From: Rhododendron vialii
Taxonomy: Eukaryota > Streptophyta > Magnoliopsida > Ericales > Ericaceae
Assembly: GCF_030253575.1 (NCBI RefSeq)
Contig: NC_080557.1
Location: 41,492,501-41,556,500, forward strand
Length of the DNA: 64,000 nt
Reading direction: 5' to 3'
Part shown: positions 45,320 through 57,394 of the stretch, piece by piece
Layout: each line of letters opens with the position of its first letter
How positions within the stretch are numbered: position 1 is the stretch's first letter
Made by a program: the position numbers and the translations under genes
Notes under the pieces: model-generated
What the model was told of the DNA's origin: nothing
Database searches by the model: none
The model's input: the letters and a program-made list of their open reading frames with translations, nothing else

Positions 45320-48300
45320 TTAATTATGTTTGGGATCTTCTGAATAGCCCAACAATTCAAGAAATGAATCATCATCCAGTAATGAGTACCCCTTTGAAGA
45401 ATGACTTGCTAGATCAATAGGCGTCACCTTGAAAAAAAACCAAAACCCAATTATAAGTTCAAGCAAAGGATTAAATGATGTTAGTTTCTTTTCTCCGGAT
45501 ACGATAGTAACAATGAATCTCACCTGAGAAGTTTCTGGATTATATGATGCTTGGGAAGATGAAGGTATTGATTGACAATTAACTTCGGAACTCATCATTT
45601 GTGGTACATATGGGATTTCAACATCTTAACACACAAAACACATCCACAAGTAAATGCAACATTAGAAACATACCACATTGTAACTTGGCACAAATAAAAA
45701 TAACTCACCGTTGGTTGAGTCAAATGAATCATGCACAATTGTAGTGGTGGCATTGTGATCAATATGCTATGAAAATCACAAAATAGTTAGAACTATTGTA
45801 ACGCATAAAGTAACAGAAAAAGTCTACAACTTCAAAATGAAAAGGTTAAATAGTTGTACCCCATCAAGGTGAGTAGATTGTGAAACAACTTTCTTCTTCC
45901 TCTTTCTACCCTTCTCACACCAAGGTTTTAATCTTCTCGTACCCTTTATTTGTAAGCCTTTTTTCTTCTTCAAACCTTTGACTCGTGCAAATTGAGGGTC
46001 AACCTTCTCTAATTCCTGAGTTTCCACTTCAATGGAGCCTCCCGCTCCCTCTCCAAGAAGAATATTGGCCACTTTTCCACACATGTACTCCAACGATTCT
46101 TCCACAAATTCATATGCTTCTTGAGCTTCACATGACCGAGTTGCTAACTTTACCATCTTTGGACAAAGAATCCTAAAACGAGCCGCTTTTAGTAATTTGG
46201 GATCATTCTCAACCACTCTACTTTTACCCTTCTCCAATGCACAATCCTTTGCATTTAATCACCATCGCCCTAATATATAGCTTTCGGGAATTTCCATAAT
46301 ACCCACTCTATCAAGCCCTTTAATTGCATGGCAACACAAAATTCCAAAACTTTCAAATTTTCGACAAGTACAACAAACATCTCGACAAATATTGTCTCCA
46401 AACTCATCGATTTCAAAGCTACCCTCCACCAAGTACTCTACATCCTTTTTATACATGGTAATCACACAACTGAATTGTCCTTCCGACTCATGGCATCGCT
46501 TCACCTTACATCGAAGAGAGGTGTCAAGTCCGCCATGGAACAAATCAAATAGAGGAGGGGTGTACAATTGTGCAACTTGGATTAACAAAGGACTCTCCTT
46601 CAACACCAATCTTGGCAACTTTTCTCTAGAATTGTATATGGCTTTAAATTCCTCATACCTCTTCTCCACAATAACTGTGTCGAATTGGGTAAAGAATTGA
46701 ACAATGTTAAGATCGGACTTTAAGCACTTCTTGATTTTTGCATTTAGGCTCTCACTAAGTTGGGTGCTCCGCATTCCCGCAGTGAATGACCACTTCAAGT
46801 ACGCATGTGCCCATTTCTCTCGAAGTTCCCAAGTTTTATTCATCCATAAGTTATCTTCTAACTTGTATTTTTTAATCAAAGAAATCCAAGCTGCACGTAA
46901 CTCATTTTCATCCTTGTAACCAAATATACAAGTGTTCAACTCATTGCCAAAGTTTGAATCATCACACTTGTACAAGTGACCCAAATGCTTCAAAGCATTT
47001 TGATTGAGGTGAAAAGTACACAATCCATGAGAAATATTGGGCATGACAATTGAAATCGCCTTAGCCATTGCAGCATCTTGGTCCGTGAAAATGGTAGTAG
47101 GCTTTTTTCCAGACATGGCATGCAAGAAAGTTTTAAATAACCACACAAATGATTCAGTAGTTTCATCATATAGTAGAGCGGCACCAAAAATTGATGTCAT
47201 CCTGAAATGGTTAAACCCAGCAAAAAGAGCAAATGGTCGATCCTCTTTGTTTGTTCGGAAAGTTGTATCAAAGGATATAGCATCCCCAAAAAGTCCATAA
47301 TCTGTAATCATCTCATGGTCAGCCCAAAATATATTGGTAATCTTCTCATCAACATCAACCTGCACTGCATAGTAAAAATAGGGATTCTCAGCAGCTTGCT
47401 TTTTAAAATATCCCAATAGAGCCCCTGATTCACCATACTTCAAGGACCTTTGTCTTCTTGTACGCAAATGAGTTTTATGGTCCTCCATTGTAAACCCTAA
47501 CCATTCGGTCCCCCCCACTTGGGCACTAAGGAGATTGTGCGATTCCTTAAGTGATAGACCACAATCAGCAGCTATTTCAATAGATATAGCCTGAGCCTCA
47601 AGTATCTTTCTGTTGGATTTCATCATATGCACAGTTTCAGGAATGTGTAAAAGGTGGTTGTGGTTTTCTTCAAACCTTTTCACAGACCACTTAGACGTTT
47701 CTCGACTCAGCGATACGTACATAAATGCAAGACAGCTGGTTCTTGTCTCCTTTTTTGGGTGCTCTACTACCAATGTTCTAAATGGCGCTTGGCGCTAGTA
47801 GGGCGGAGACCCACCTCCAAGCGCCAAGCCGCCTAGGCGCCGCCAAGCAATTCGGCGTTTTTTTTTTTTTTTTTTTTTAACAAACCATTATCCAATCAAA
47901 CTATATTTTATGTATCCATAATACAAGTTCAAAGTTCTACATAACCATAATGCAAAGTTTAATGTACAAACCCAAATGAAATTAAGTAATAGCAACTAGC
48001 AAATAAGTTGAATAAGACAATAAGTAGAAATAAACAAGATCGGAGATCCCTAATGCCAAGTTAAAAGTTCATCTCTTTTCTTTAACTCTTCTCCTCCATA
48101 CCCTTCCAAAACTTGATCTACATTAGTTTAATACTATACATTTTAAGCCGCCAAAGGCCTCCAAAGTCGTCGATGATGCCTCCAAGGCCCGCCAAGACCG
48201 CCAAGGCCGCCTAGGCGGCCGCCAAACACCGCCAAACCTCCCTGGGCGCCAAATCGCCGAGACCGCCATGGCCGCCAAGGCCGCCTAGGCGGCCGCCAAA

Positions 48301-48670
48301 CACCGCCAAACCTCCCTGGGTGCCAAATCAAACGCCAAGGGGTATTGGCGTGGCGGCAGGGTACCTCCAAGCGCCTAGGCGGCCTCGGCGGCCGCCATTT
48401 AGAACAGAGTCTACTACTAGGTGCCGCTTATCTTTTTGTCTTTCTCCTTCCTTGTTACTCCCAAACAAACTTTCGACTAATCCAAACACCATCTGTTCTA
48501 CTTTTGATTCCGTAACGATTTCTAACACTAAAGCCGATAATCCCTGCATAGTTATTGTAAAACTCAAACGTGGCTTTCTCCGATTCAAACTCCATTCCAA
48601 CGCACGGTGTGTAATCTTTGAAAAATTCCTCATTCTGTTTCACATTCTTCTCTTGTCCACCATCTTCCAT
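45320..48670 (-). pseudogene. FAR1/MURA-type MULE transposase, interrupted
   Basis: The likely start is the Met at 48,670 (MEDGGQEKN). A FAR1 DNA-binding region follows (VGMEFESEKATFEFYNNYAG, then FSVRNRYG) and is broken by the hAT insertion at 47,771-48,409. It resumes at 47,762 (VVEHPKKETRTSCLAF). The MULE transposase core includes DAISFDTTFRTNKEDRPFAL, a TIFTDQDAAMAKAI strand and HGLCTFHLNQNALKHLG, consistent with a DDE-type catalytic core. A SWIM zinc finger comes next (CTCRKFESFGILCCHAI). C-terminal exons at about 46,258-45,859, 45,768-45,710, 45,626-45,523 and 45,430-45,320 complete it (ends YSEDPKHN). Besides the insertion I see one extra base just upstream of it (after KFV) and one in-frame TGA at 46,259-46,261. 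Such proteins bind TIRs and move MULEs; domesticated relatives are FHY3/FAR1 light-signalling factors. Here the enclosing TIRs show it is still part of a transposon. Confidence 0.9.
47771..48409. mobile_element. Non-autonomous hAT element inserted in the MULE transposase exon
   Basis: 639 bp with inverted ends sharing TGTTCTAAATGGCG, flanked by an exact 8-bp duplication TCTACTAC (47,763-47,770 and 48,410-48,417), the hAT hallmark. The interior has GC-rich GCCGCCAAGGC and CCTAGGCGGC repeats, including a duplicated block near 48,185-48,310, and a T-run at 47,861-47,878. No transposase. Confidence 0.93.
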
Positions 48671-49799
48671 TCTAACATTCACAATATTTTTCACATCAAA
48701 ATAAGCACTGTGGACTATATAAATAAAAGGAGCAAGTCCACTAACTAATAATATATATGAACAGAGGGAGTCTAACCATTCTATAACATCCACTGACTGA
48801 AGAATTAAAAATTGTGGCAATTGGGGAAAGTTAAGTTTATGACCACGTGTGAGCATACCCATATATAAATAAGTTAAACTACTAGATGCTAAGATAGGTT
48901 TATGCTTCAATTCGTTTTTTGTTTTTCTTGGTTTTTTCAAGCCCAACTGAAGTTGAGCGAGGGTTTTGGTTGAATTAGCTGTTTCAATTGATTGATTCTT
49001 CCTAAAATAACACAAACCCACCTCATCAATCTAGATCGAACTTTAATCTCAATCAGAAATCACACAAATATCCACTGAACTCCCATCAAAATCATTACAA
49101 AAGACATGTCCTTTTCTTTTTTCTTGCAAAACTCCGATATTATTTCTACAAAATAAAAAAATTTCAAACCTGGTGGGAGTAGATATCTGGGATGAGTTTT
49201 CTAGCAAGAATGAGGTCGGCGGTGGGCTATCGACGTGGTCGCCGATGAGTGGTGGAGGAGGTTGAGGCATGGAGGAGCCCTGGTTTGAAACCCTACACAG
49301 TCGATGCAGCAGTCGATGCAATTAGGCGCGAATGGGAAACATCGTTTGAGTTCTCCCTTTCCTTAAAACGGTGTCGTTTTGCTTGATTGAGTGGTGCCTC
49401 TTCTTTTGTCCAAAACGACGTCGTTTTTGGCGCTTGGCAGGCTGTGCTTGTTAGGATCCCCGGATCGTGCTTGTTAGGATCCCCGGATCCGACAAAAAGG
49501 TCCCCCCATTGCCAAGGTGAGAAACATAAACAATTGCACGAATTGTCTTCTTACCATCTCTTCTTTTTACATCACTATTGTCTAATAAATGCATCAAAAA
49601 ATTTCCACCGGCTCCCCATTTTATACTCTGCAAATGCTGTGAAGCAAGTTTGACAACCGGCAATAGCCCGTGACGCCGGTGGATTTTGAGTCTAGTCCCA
49701 CCAACAGCCCCTAATCCTTTCTCTTAGTGTTGGGGGAAAAATTTCAGTGCCGGTTGGGTATCACGTTCGCTCATTTAGGGAAAAAATTTCAGTGTCAGG

Positions 49800-49975
49800 T
49801 TGGTACCATGTGGTGCCGCTCGGCGCATTCAAGCTGTCCATTGCGTTTTTGGACGGCTCGGATTTGAAGAGAGAAAAAGGAGAGAGAATGTTGGAGTGAG
49901 AGGAGAAAGAAGGTTACAATCCGAGCCGTCTAAAAGTGTATTGGACGGCCCGAATATGCCGAGCGGGTACCATGT
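49800..49975. mobile_element. MITE with GACGGCTCGGAT inverted ends and a GA-rich core
   Basis: GGTACCATGTGGTGCCGCTC and TTGGACGGCTCGGATT on the left mirror AATCCGAGCCGTC and GCCGAGCGGGTACCATG on the right, enclosing a GAGAGAAAAAGGAGAGAG core. Related to 20,330-20,495. Confidence 0.75.
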
Positions 49976-51251
49976 AAAATATACCCACCTGTCACCAAAA
50001 ACTTTCTCCTTATTTAGGCAAAACTGAACTGGATGGTGCTCCTCCATTGGGTACCCATTGCATTCATGCTCATCTTTCATTTCTTTGCCTGTAACGTATT
50101 TTTTTCTTAACAAATAACACTCGCGTTAAATTCTGTATCCCAAGATCAAATTTAATGTAGAGGTCAATGATGCAATTGGATTCATCCCTGCAACAATATT
50201 CGCAGAAAAAGCAGAAGAGCTCAACATCACTGCAGCCGAAATGATCAACAATACAATCGATGTATTTTATATAATACCTTCCAGTCATTACATGAGCATG
50301 CGTAAATTAAATACAATACGAACAACTAACGTAAAACACCACACAGGGTAATCTATCAGTTGAGATGCTCCACAAGTTGTCGGCTCCCAAAAACGCTTCT
50401 ATCATGCTAAGGGCATCCATGTACACCTATGGAGCAATTACCCAATGTGTCTTCAGTGTGTACTCTATCTTCAACTCAACTTCTGATCAGCACGCAGTCG
50501 GGGAAGTATCAAGCCAGGCTCTAGGACCAAACACCCCCCCAAAAGCGTGCAACAAAATCACCTTGCACAGCAGAATCACCAACAAACAAGGACACCATGG
50601 AAGAAGATGGAGCTGTTGAGCCTCTCAAGAACAAGCAGAAAAAGGAATAGCTCAATCAATGAACCCTTTTGTTTTATCTCTTAAAATAGTAGACGTTGCA
50701 GCAAATCTTTTGGACCGCCTAGTTTGCAGCCATCTCTACTATTTCTAGCTATTAGGCTTTCCTAAAACTACAGGCAAATCTTTTGGTTCATGCCATTTCC
50801 CTTCGGCCTCTACCAAAGTCTCTTTGATGTAATCAACTTATGCCACTTTAACGTATTGTAAATATATCAGCACTGTTTGCAAAACTAATTCCCCTCTGAT
50901 TGTGCCAATACAATGAAGAAGCCCACAACATCCCCTCCCAATACTAGGCATGAGACATCTCGTGCTGGCACATGCCGTTTACCTAGTACAAACACTATAG
51001 TAGGAGTTTGAGTTCCATATGTAATCGTGGGATGCAGGCTTTGAGCTGTTGTACTTCAAGAGCAAGAATTGATTCTGATTTGAACAATCACAGTTGAAGG
51101 ATATAACTTTAAATCTCTCGGAATGTACTATAGACTATTAGTAATTTAGAAGTCTCCCTTTCTCCCACCAATATCAAACTTCTTAGTAAGGAGTTATAAA
51201 AACTTGTTCATTTTTTTGCCCTTCATTTTTCTGATGTTATATTGAGCTTCA

Positions 51252-51256
<5 letters not shown>

Positions 51257-51299
<43 letters not shown>
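51257..51299. repeat. (GA)n microsatellite
   Basis: About 21 uninterrupted GA units, some 270 bases beyond the RAD51D stop. Confidence 0.97.
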
Positions 51300-51301
<2 letters not shown>

Positions 51302-51567
51302 ACAATGGCTGTAAACTGAAACAAGTTTTGATCATTGATCACTAAAAGCCAATATATTAAGATGAAGTAATGAAGCTGTCTGTTGGTCTCCCATGTACCT
51401 TATATTCCGTATATACATAACTACAAAAAGAAATAATAGTATAAGCTAGATGTGAAAAGCCCTTTTAAAAAGATTGGTATTTCTGAGCGAAGCTAAACTG
51501 CTTTACATCATCTGTATTTTACACCATGTCGTCTTTCTGTTCCGATGCACAATTCAGATGAACCGAA

Positions 51568-54500
51568 TCACGGAATCATAAACGTCACTGCTTTACCAGG
51601 AGCCTGATAAAGAAGAAGAAAGATATAAGCACTGCTCAATGGAGTTGTAAAGATGATACTATGTAAAGATGATACTACAGGAGACTCTATTGATATCATC
51701 ATTCTACTTCAGTATCAGCTATGGGCAACAGCATTACCATGCATGGATGTCTAACTATGCACATGTTGCAAATGTTGCTTCCATGTTCACGGGAGAGCTC
51801 AAGCCGCACGTGTGGGATGCTTTTCCAACTCTCTCCAAGTGCCGGCTTATGAGTGCCTCCCTCTCCGCTCACCATGTGATTGGTCACCTGAGAATATGCA
51901 CATGCTGCAAACTTAAGCTTTTTACACGCACCAACGGATCACTGCTGATAATGAATCAATGCCAATGAAGGCATCATCGAAACACGAGGATGACAAAAAA
52001 CTTAATCTCGATCTTGAATTGATGACTGTAATAGGAAATCAACTTCTTTGAAATCAGAAAATCAACTACCATAAACATGGTACTCGTTTTATTAGTTTCA
52101 CTAATCCATATTGCTTTATCTCCATCGGATATAATAGGTGTTCGACAATTTGCAAAATGCGTATCACTCTACAATTCAACTGTACTGAAACGAATACATA
52201 GTATGGTTGATATATCACTCTTTTATACTGGTCACCAGTCAGTAAAAACACAGGTTCATCAGCTTCTATGATCTGATGAGATTTACATTAGTCTTTAGAT
52301 GTAGTGTAAGATACAGCTTTAATCATCAGATGCAATCCTGATTGTGGAGGCACAAACACCCATTAACTGAATATAGCTTTTCATTGTTTTAATCACCTGA
52401 ACACAAATATGTGAAGAAAATCGAGATTATACCAATTACCTAGTATTTTCGCAGTGCAAGAAGATGTTAATGAAATTTAGAGTTCAATACTTACCAACAC
52501 AGCAAGGTTATGCTCATGTGCCAACTTTTTTAGTAATGATCCAGCAGAAATCATCAAAGCACGCCCTGTATTGACCAGTCAAACATAAGCCCATTCATTC
52601 CACACACACAGCAATCACGCTTTGGCATAAGAATGAACAAGATTCCTTGCATGGAAAACCAAAATTAAATAAAAGGAAAACACATCCTATAAATGGCATC
52701 ATGAGTATGAACAAGAATAGGTAAGAATAACGTCTCAACTGCAGAAGATCTCGTTTACATTGGCAGCATGAGCCTGCTTCACCATAAAAACTGACAATTG
52801 AAAAATCAAGGCTTTCGGTAGAAGTCACTTATCAGCTATTTTACACAGACTCAGGAATGAATGTTGGATACGTGGATAGGGGTCCAACCTGTCAAATCTC
52901 TTCTTGAAGTATTCGCGGCCTTGGCAAAAAGAATTTTCAGTCTAACCTAGTATATGACAACTGCCTGATTGAAAGTAATGGATACATGGTCCAAACCTTT
53001 GTCTACTTGAGAGAAAGCAAGAAAGAAACAATAGAATAAGGATGAACGGAAAGAAATAAGAAAAGAAAAATGCACACTTTGCATTAGACATAAATGCAGA
53101 ACATAATCCTTTCTCCTAGAATAGTGAGGTGCAAAGAATTAACTACCATGTGAACCACTGCCACCAAGTATGGGGGTAATAAGAGAAGAAATCGAATCAA
53201 CAATAAGCAGCTGCACCCGATCACCAGTCTGCAAATTAACAAGTTATCAAATATCCTGCATGTGCTGTATTTTAATAACAAAGAGAAGAAAGCTAAATGT
53301 GCTGTATTTTAATATAACCTGAGATATTAAATTGGGCTTCAGCTGATGTAGCAAATCCAACAGCGTAAAAATGTCAAACACAGAGTGACATTCTATGCTC
53401 TTCAACACTTTTTGGTTTCCCTACAAGAAAATGGCCAGGAAAAATGTTAGAGACTGAAGAGGGGCTCTGAGAAAGTAGTGAGGGGGCATGCACGATGAAG
53501 AAGATATCTCAGGCAAGAGACCACTGAAATGCCAAGCAGATGCAAACCAACCCATCACCCATGCACCAACACACACATGAAGACAATGCCCTATGGTAGC
53601 AGATACATTACTGTACTACCGATGACTGAATGTCTTACAGTTCAAAAACTCTAGCACATGTTTGCCTGGTGGCAATAGAAATGTAGAAAGAATCCATAAC
53701 ATGCCCTCAAAGAAGTTAACTCTTCCATCTCTTGATTTATCCCACCCACAGAGAAGATAAAATGAACAGCAACAAAAGTAACTAGCAGTCTAGCAATCGC
53801 ATATTAAAACTACTATTTTCAACCTCTTTACTAGCAGGATCTGATATTAGAAACCGGGCAATGCGTTTAGGTGAAAAGGAGTTGCCTGTGTCAAAGAACA
53901 AAACTCCACCGACTCTTGCAACAGTTGAGGCAGCTTTTAGGCAGACCTAAATGGTAACAAGCATTCATTTACTGATAGCAGATGTGAAATCTCAACAAAC
54001 TCAGAAGCATATATAACTGCATGTAAGCAGGATAGGTCGGATATTGAGTGTATTCCTACCTGTGTTTTACACGATGATGATGGCCCAACCAGTTCTGTTA
54101 GATGGCCCTGATGGAATCCTCCTTGAAGCAACATATCGATCCTGTTTCAAATAACAACCATGGGTGTTTTACTTTTACATGCAGCATACTGTCATTGCAA
54201 AAAAAAAAAGCAATTGCAAGACCAATGACCTTTCACATCCACTAGATAGAATGTGTTTATTCTGTTCAGCATCTTCCAACAGCTCCAAACCATTCAACCA
54301 TGGTTGATGCTGACAATCTATGATAGAGAGGACCTGGGTAATACCCTACTTGCAAGAAAGTGCACATGTTGTACTGGAATACAATAGAAACAACAACGCA
54401 TTGAAGCAAATTTTCTACCAACTAGCTAACCTCCTTTAATCTCTCTGAAGTAGAATGTTGCTCTGCCAAAGCAGCTAATACATACAGGTCTTGGATGAGA

Positions 54501-55001
54501 AAATCTTCAACTGAATGGGAATAGTAACAGTTATAACTAAAACAAATACTCATCCCAACCAGTTTGTGATAAAGTACCAAATACTTTTTAAAACAATTAC
54601 AAGTAAAGGGGTGAACCAGATTGACGTGCAATTTCAGTCCTGGAATGGAAAAAAAAACTTTAAAATGGAAGAAGAAGAAAGCTTCTTTCAAGCAAACGAA
54701 TCAAATGTACTCTGGTTATAGTTTTACAAGTTTCTAATCCACTCTTTTTAAAAGCTACAGAAAAAGCATTGTTCAGATGAACTGAAATCAAATAGAAAGA
54801 ATGAGAAATGTAACAGAATAATGAAGGACAAAAGATTGTAACAATTTAAGTGATGATCACTAGGTTTCTCGAAAAAATTAGAGAGGGAAAAGGAAAACGG
54901 AGGGAAAGCATACCTGAGAAAATGCCATGAGAAGCGCAGAACTGCTGGAAATTGGAGTTGACTATGGGATACTCGCGCTCCAGAGATTTCAATGGTGCCA
55001 T
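51568..55001 (-). CDS. RAD51D: DNA repair protein RAD51 homologue D
   Basis: Ten minus-strand exons: 55,001-54,914, 54,510-54,431, 54,345-54,230, 54,141-54,060, 53,946-53,824, 53,420-53,319, 53,228-53,147, 52,565-52,495, 51,887-51,738 and 51,603-51,568. All have GT-AG borders and consistent phases and give 309 residues, the usual size. It starts MAPLKSLEREYPIVNSNFQQ. RIDMLLQGGF precedes the Walker A region, Walker B is LLIVD (204-208), and VTNHMVSGEGG with KPALGESWKSIPHVRLELS forms the C-terminal core. The short last exon encodes APGKAVTFMIP. RAD51D is a RAD51 paralogue of the BCDX2 complex that supports homologous recombination; in Arabidopsis it also affects SNI1-linked defence gene expression. 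Oddity: Walker A reads GPSSSCKT (114-121), with TGT Cys at 119 where nearly all family members have Gly before the Lys. Every other feature is intact, so I call it a gene and not a pseudogene. Its neighbour, the cupin gene, is also its neighbour in Arabidopsis (AT1G07745/07750). Confidence 0.95.
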
Positions 55002-55894
55002 CTCTCTCTGTGGAAGATGCATTCGAGCTGTGAGGAATGCCGAAAGGAATGGCTTGGATGCAAGAGAGGCAATCAAGGCTATATTAAGGGGGATTCAGAA
55101 TTTGCTTCCGACCATGATGTCTTCGACTATTCCAATTCAGGTTAGGATTGTTTCTTCTGCTGGGGAGCTTAATTATGGGGGTCGTGTCTTCCTTTTGTGT
55201 TTCACAATTCGTAGTGCTCCTATAGGCTATGTTGTGCAATATTTGTTCGCCTTTGTAATGTATTCTTTATGGCTTTATTACGTAATGCTCCTATCAAGTT
55301 GTCATTTAATAATTTGGCCCTCTTAGCGGTTTCTAGGGAGCCCAGGGCAATGATGATGGCTGCCTATAAGATGGCTAAGGCAGCCATGTTGTTTTATGTA
55401 ATGGTGGTCTTACGTATAAGTGCTTAATCATTAGTGTTGACTGTTGTGCTTAAAGAAAGCATTATACTTCTACAGCTTTCATTTAAGTAAGGGATAACTG
55501 AACAAATTTGTCTACAAATCGAAAGAACTCTCACACAACAAACGCACTGAGATAGTAAAGGTTTTTATTTGTACCAATGTTAGCATCCTTCTCATGATAG
55601 ACAAGCTCTAAGCCTCTAATCGTGGGCACAAAATAAAACTCGAACAAACCGAAACTTTAACGCTCAATTTTCATCATGAAGATCCAACCCTTGAGCATTG
55701 TTTTCCAGCACTAATTCCCCGAAGTGAAGTTAAAAATAGAGTCCAATACCAGGCTTCAACAAAATCAGCACAACAGATGCACTCATCGCTTCGTAAAATC
55801 TAATCAACAAAATCGCATTGCAGTGATTGGGAAGAAATCAAGGGGCCACAAACAGCCCTAAGTCAGCAACTGTGTGTATGTATGTACATAAATC

Positions 55895-55929
<35 letters not shown>

Positions 55930-57394
55930 TACCAGATTTCAGGCGTCCGGAGCTCTAAATCGACGACCGGTTAAACCGACGGGAGCCTCATCGGTGGCTG
56001 GCTTAATACGACGGGAGTGATAAACGGAAGCCCCTTCGTTCGTGCCCTAGCTGTGAGGGATAAGAAGGCGGGAAACGTGGTAGCGCGGAATACAAAGAAG
56101 AAAGCGTTTTTGCCAAGCACGGTAAAGCAAAATACTCCACTGAAACCAAATTACTCCACGATTCTCCCGCGCGTGGTTGCTCCCGGGGCAAACTATTTTC
56201 ACTTCAAGTGGTTGTAAAGCCTCGTGTCGTGTTATTTCGTGAAAGCGTTTAGTTGTTTTTGCAATTTTTTTGGGAGTAAGCATTTTTTTTGTTTGTTTGT
56301 TTTGTTTTTGTTCTGACCGTCTAATACCCAAAAAATAAAGAATGCAAGATAAGGGGAAAAAAATGCTGAAATCACACCTTTTTCATGTAGTGCACACCCC
56401 TCTATCCATCCATTTCGCATGCACCGGAGTTATAAAACTTCTTAGGGTAACTCTTATGACAAAGGTTTTTTTTTTTAAGAGGATGTCCAGGTCAACTTGA
56501 GCACACCTCGACTAATTTCGGAGTCTTAAAGTTAACGATCGGACAAATTCTTCAGTGGCCACAATGTTTAAAATATTTGGCTTGTGTAACATTCGAACTC
56601 ATTAGCTTTTTCCATACAGCCAAACATGCTACGTAAGAAAAAGTTCACATGGATTGTCTCAAAAGTTAGGGAGATGTCAATTTCAATTACTGTCCTATAG
56701 TAAAACACCAAATTGGAGAGTCACAACTGCATATGCTTTTTCTATTTTGGAGCAATCTAGGAGCCACCCTTGCTAAAAAAAAGCAAGGTTCTGCATTCCA
56801 ATATTTTCCATGAGAGAAACAACTTCTTTTTTGGATAAGCTCCATGGGACAAACTTATTCCTTATTCATGGCTCCATACAATTTCGGCAATCAATAGTTG
56901 AAATCTGCTTTTCAATTTTGACCGGTAACATCTAATTTTTACCGGTCAAAATTGATTTTCAATTCGGACCGTCCAAAACACTTTTGGACTCGCGCGATTG
57001 AGCATCGTAAACTTTATTTATGGGTTGCTACGTAAAGAAGTTTCTCATTTTCCATACTTTCCTTCAAATGTACGAACAAAAACAGAGAAAATCAGAGAAA
57101 CCACAGTTTTTTTGTGCATTCACGTCCAAAGAATTTCTGGGAAAAGCAGTAAACAATTTGCCCAGACCTTTCAAATGAACAAAAGAACACTATCACAGAA
57201 AAACTGGCAGATAAAACAAACTCTCCACTTACTAAACTGAAAAACCCAATTATCCAAATTAAAAACATAGTCCACCGTAAGAGAGAAAAACAATCCAAAG
57301 AAAATTACCAAACTGAAAAACTCGTCTAAAATGCTACGAGTAGTATAAACACTAATTTTCCTATTATTAAAGCTGGAAAAAGGCTGATCCTTTC
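55002..57394. other. RAD51D upstream region and cupin 3' flank, no gene recognised
   Basis: Contains a GA microsatellite (55,893-55,926) next to GC-richer DNA (55,930-56,190) that may include a 5'UTR exon or promoter of RAD51D on the minus strand; a donor-like CTG|GTACTT lies at about 55,930. A SINE-like tail (TCAACTTGAGCACACCTCGA, TTAAAGTTAACGATCGGAC) lies at about 56,490-56,560. No open frame with a known motif. Confidence 0.4.
55893..55927. repeat. (GA)n microsatellite
   Basis: About 17 GA units upstream of RAD51D; on the minus strand it is a CT-run downstream of a donor-like site, possibly in a leader intron. Confidence 0.95.

Larger units (their letters stand above)
44496..49490 (-). 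mobile_element. Mutator-like element (MULE) with about 110-bp TIRs, about 5 kb
   Basis: The left TIR (44,496-44,600) and the right TIR (49,370-49,466) are inverted copies: CCTAACAAGCACAGCCTGCC, AAACGATGTCGTTTT / AAACGACGTCGTTTT, AAAAGAAGAGGCACCACTCA and AATCAAGCAAAACG match in order. The flanks, GACGAAAAG (44,486-44,494) and GACAAAAAG (49,491-49,499), form a 9-bp target duplication with one change, as expected for MULEs. At the right end a 24-bp piece of the TIR is repeated in tandem (49,443-49,490). Inside lie a FAR1-type transposase gene on the minus strand, a hAT element and a small MITE. Confidence 0.92.
49500..51567. other. Intergenic DNA and 3' flank of RAD51D
   Basis: Contains a MITE (49,800-49,975) and a GA microsatellite (51,257-51,299). 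The frames at 50,365-50,619 and elsewhere show no known motif. No gene recognised. Confidence 0.45.

Noticed and set aside
45320-48670. FAR1/FHY3 host transcription factor
   Set aside because: The gene lies inside long TIRs with a target duplication, so it is a MULE transposase and not a domesticated factor.
51699-51887. RAD51D ending at the stop at 51,699
   Set aside because: A donor after HPCM at 51,738 and a following exon reading APGKAVTFMIP give the family-typical end; the read-through tail does not.
56003-56191. Small minus-strand gene upstream of RAD51D
   Set aside because: 62 codons without motif, overlapped by frames on both strands; more likely leader or promoter DNA.
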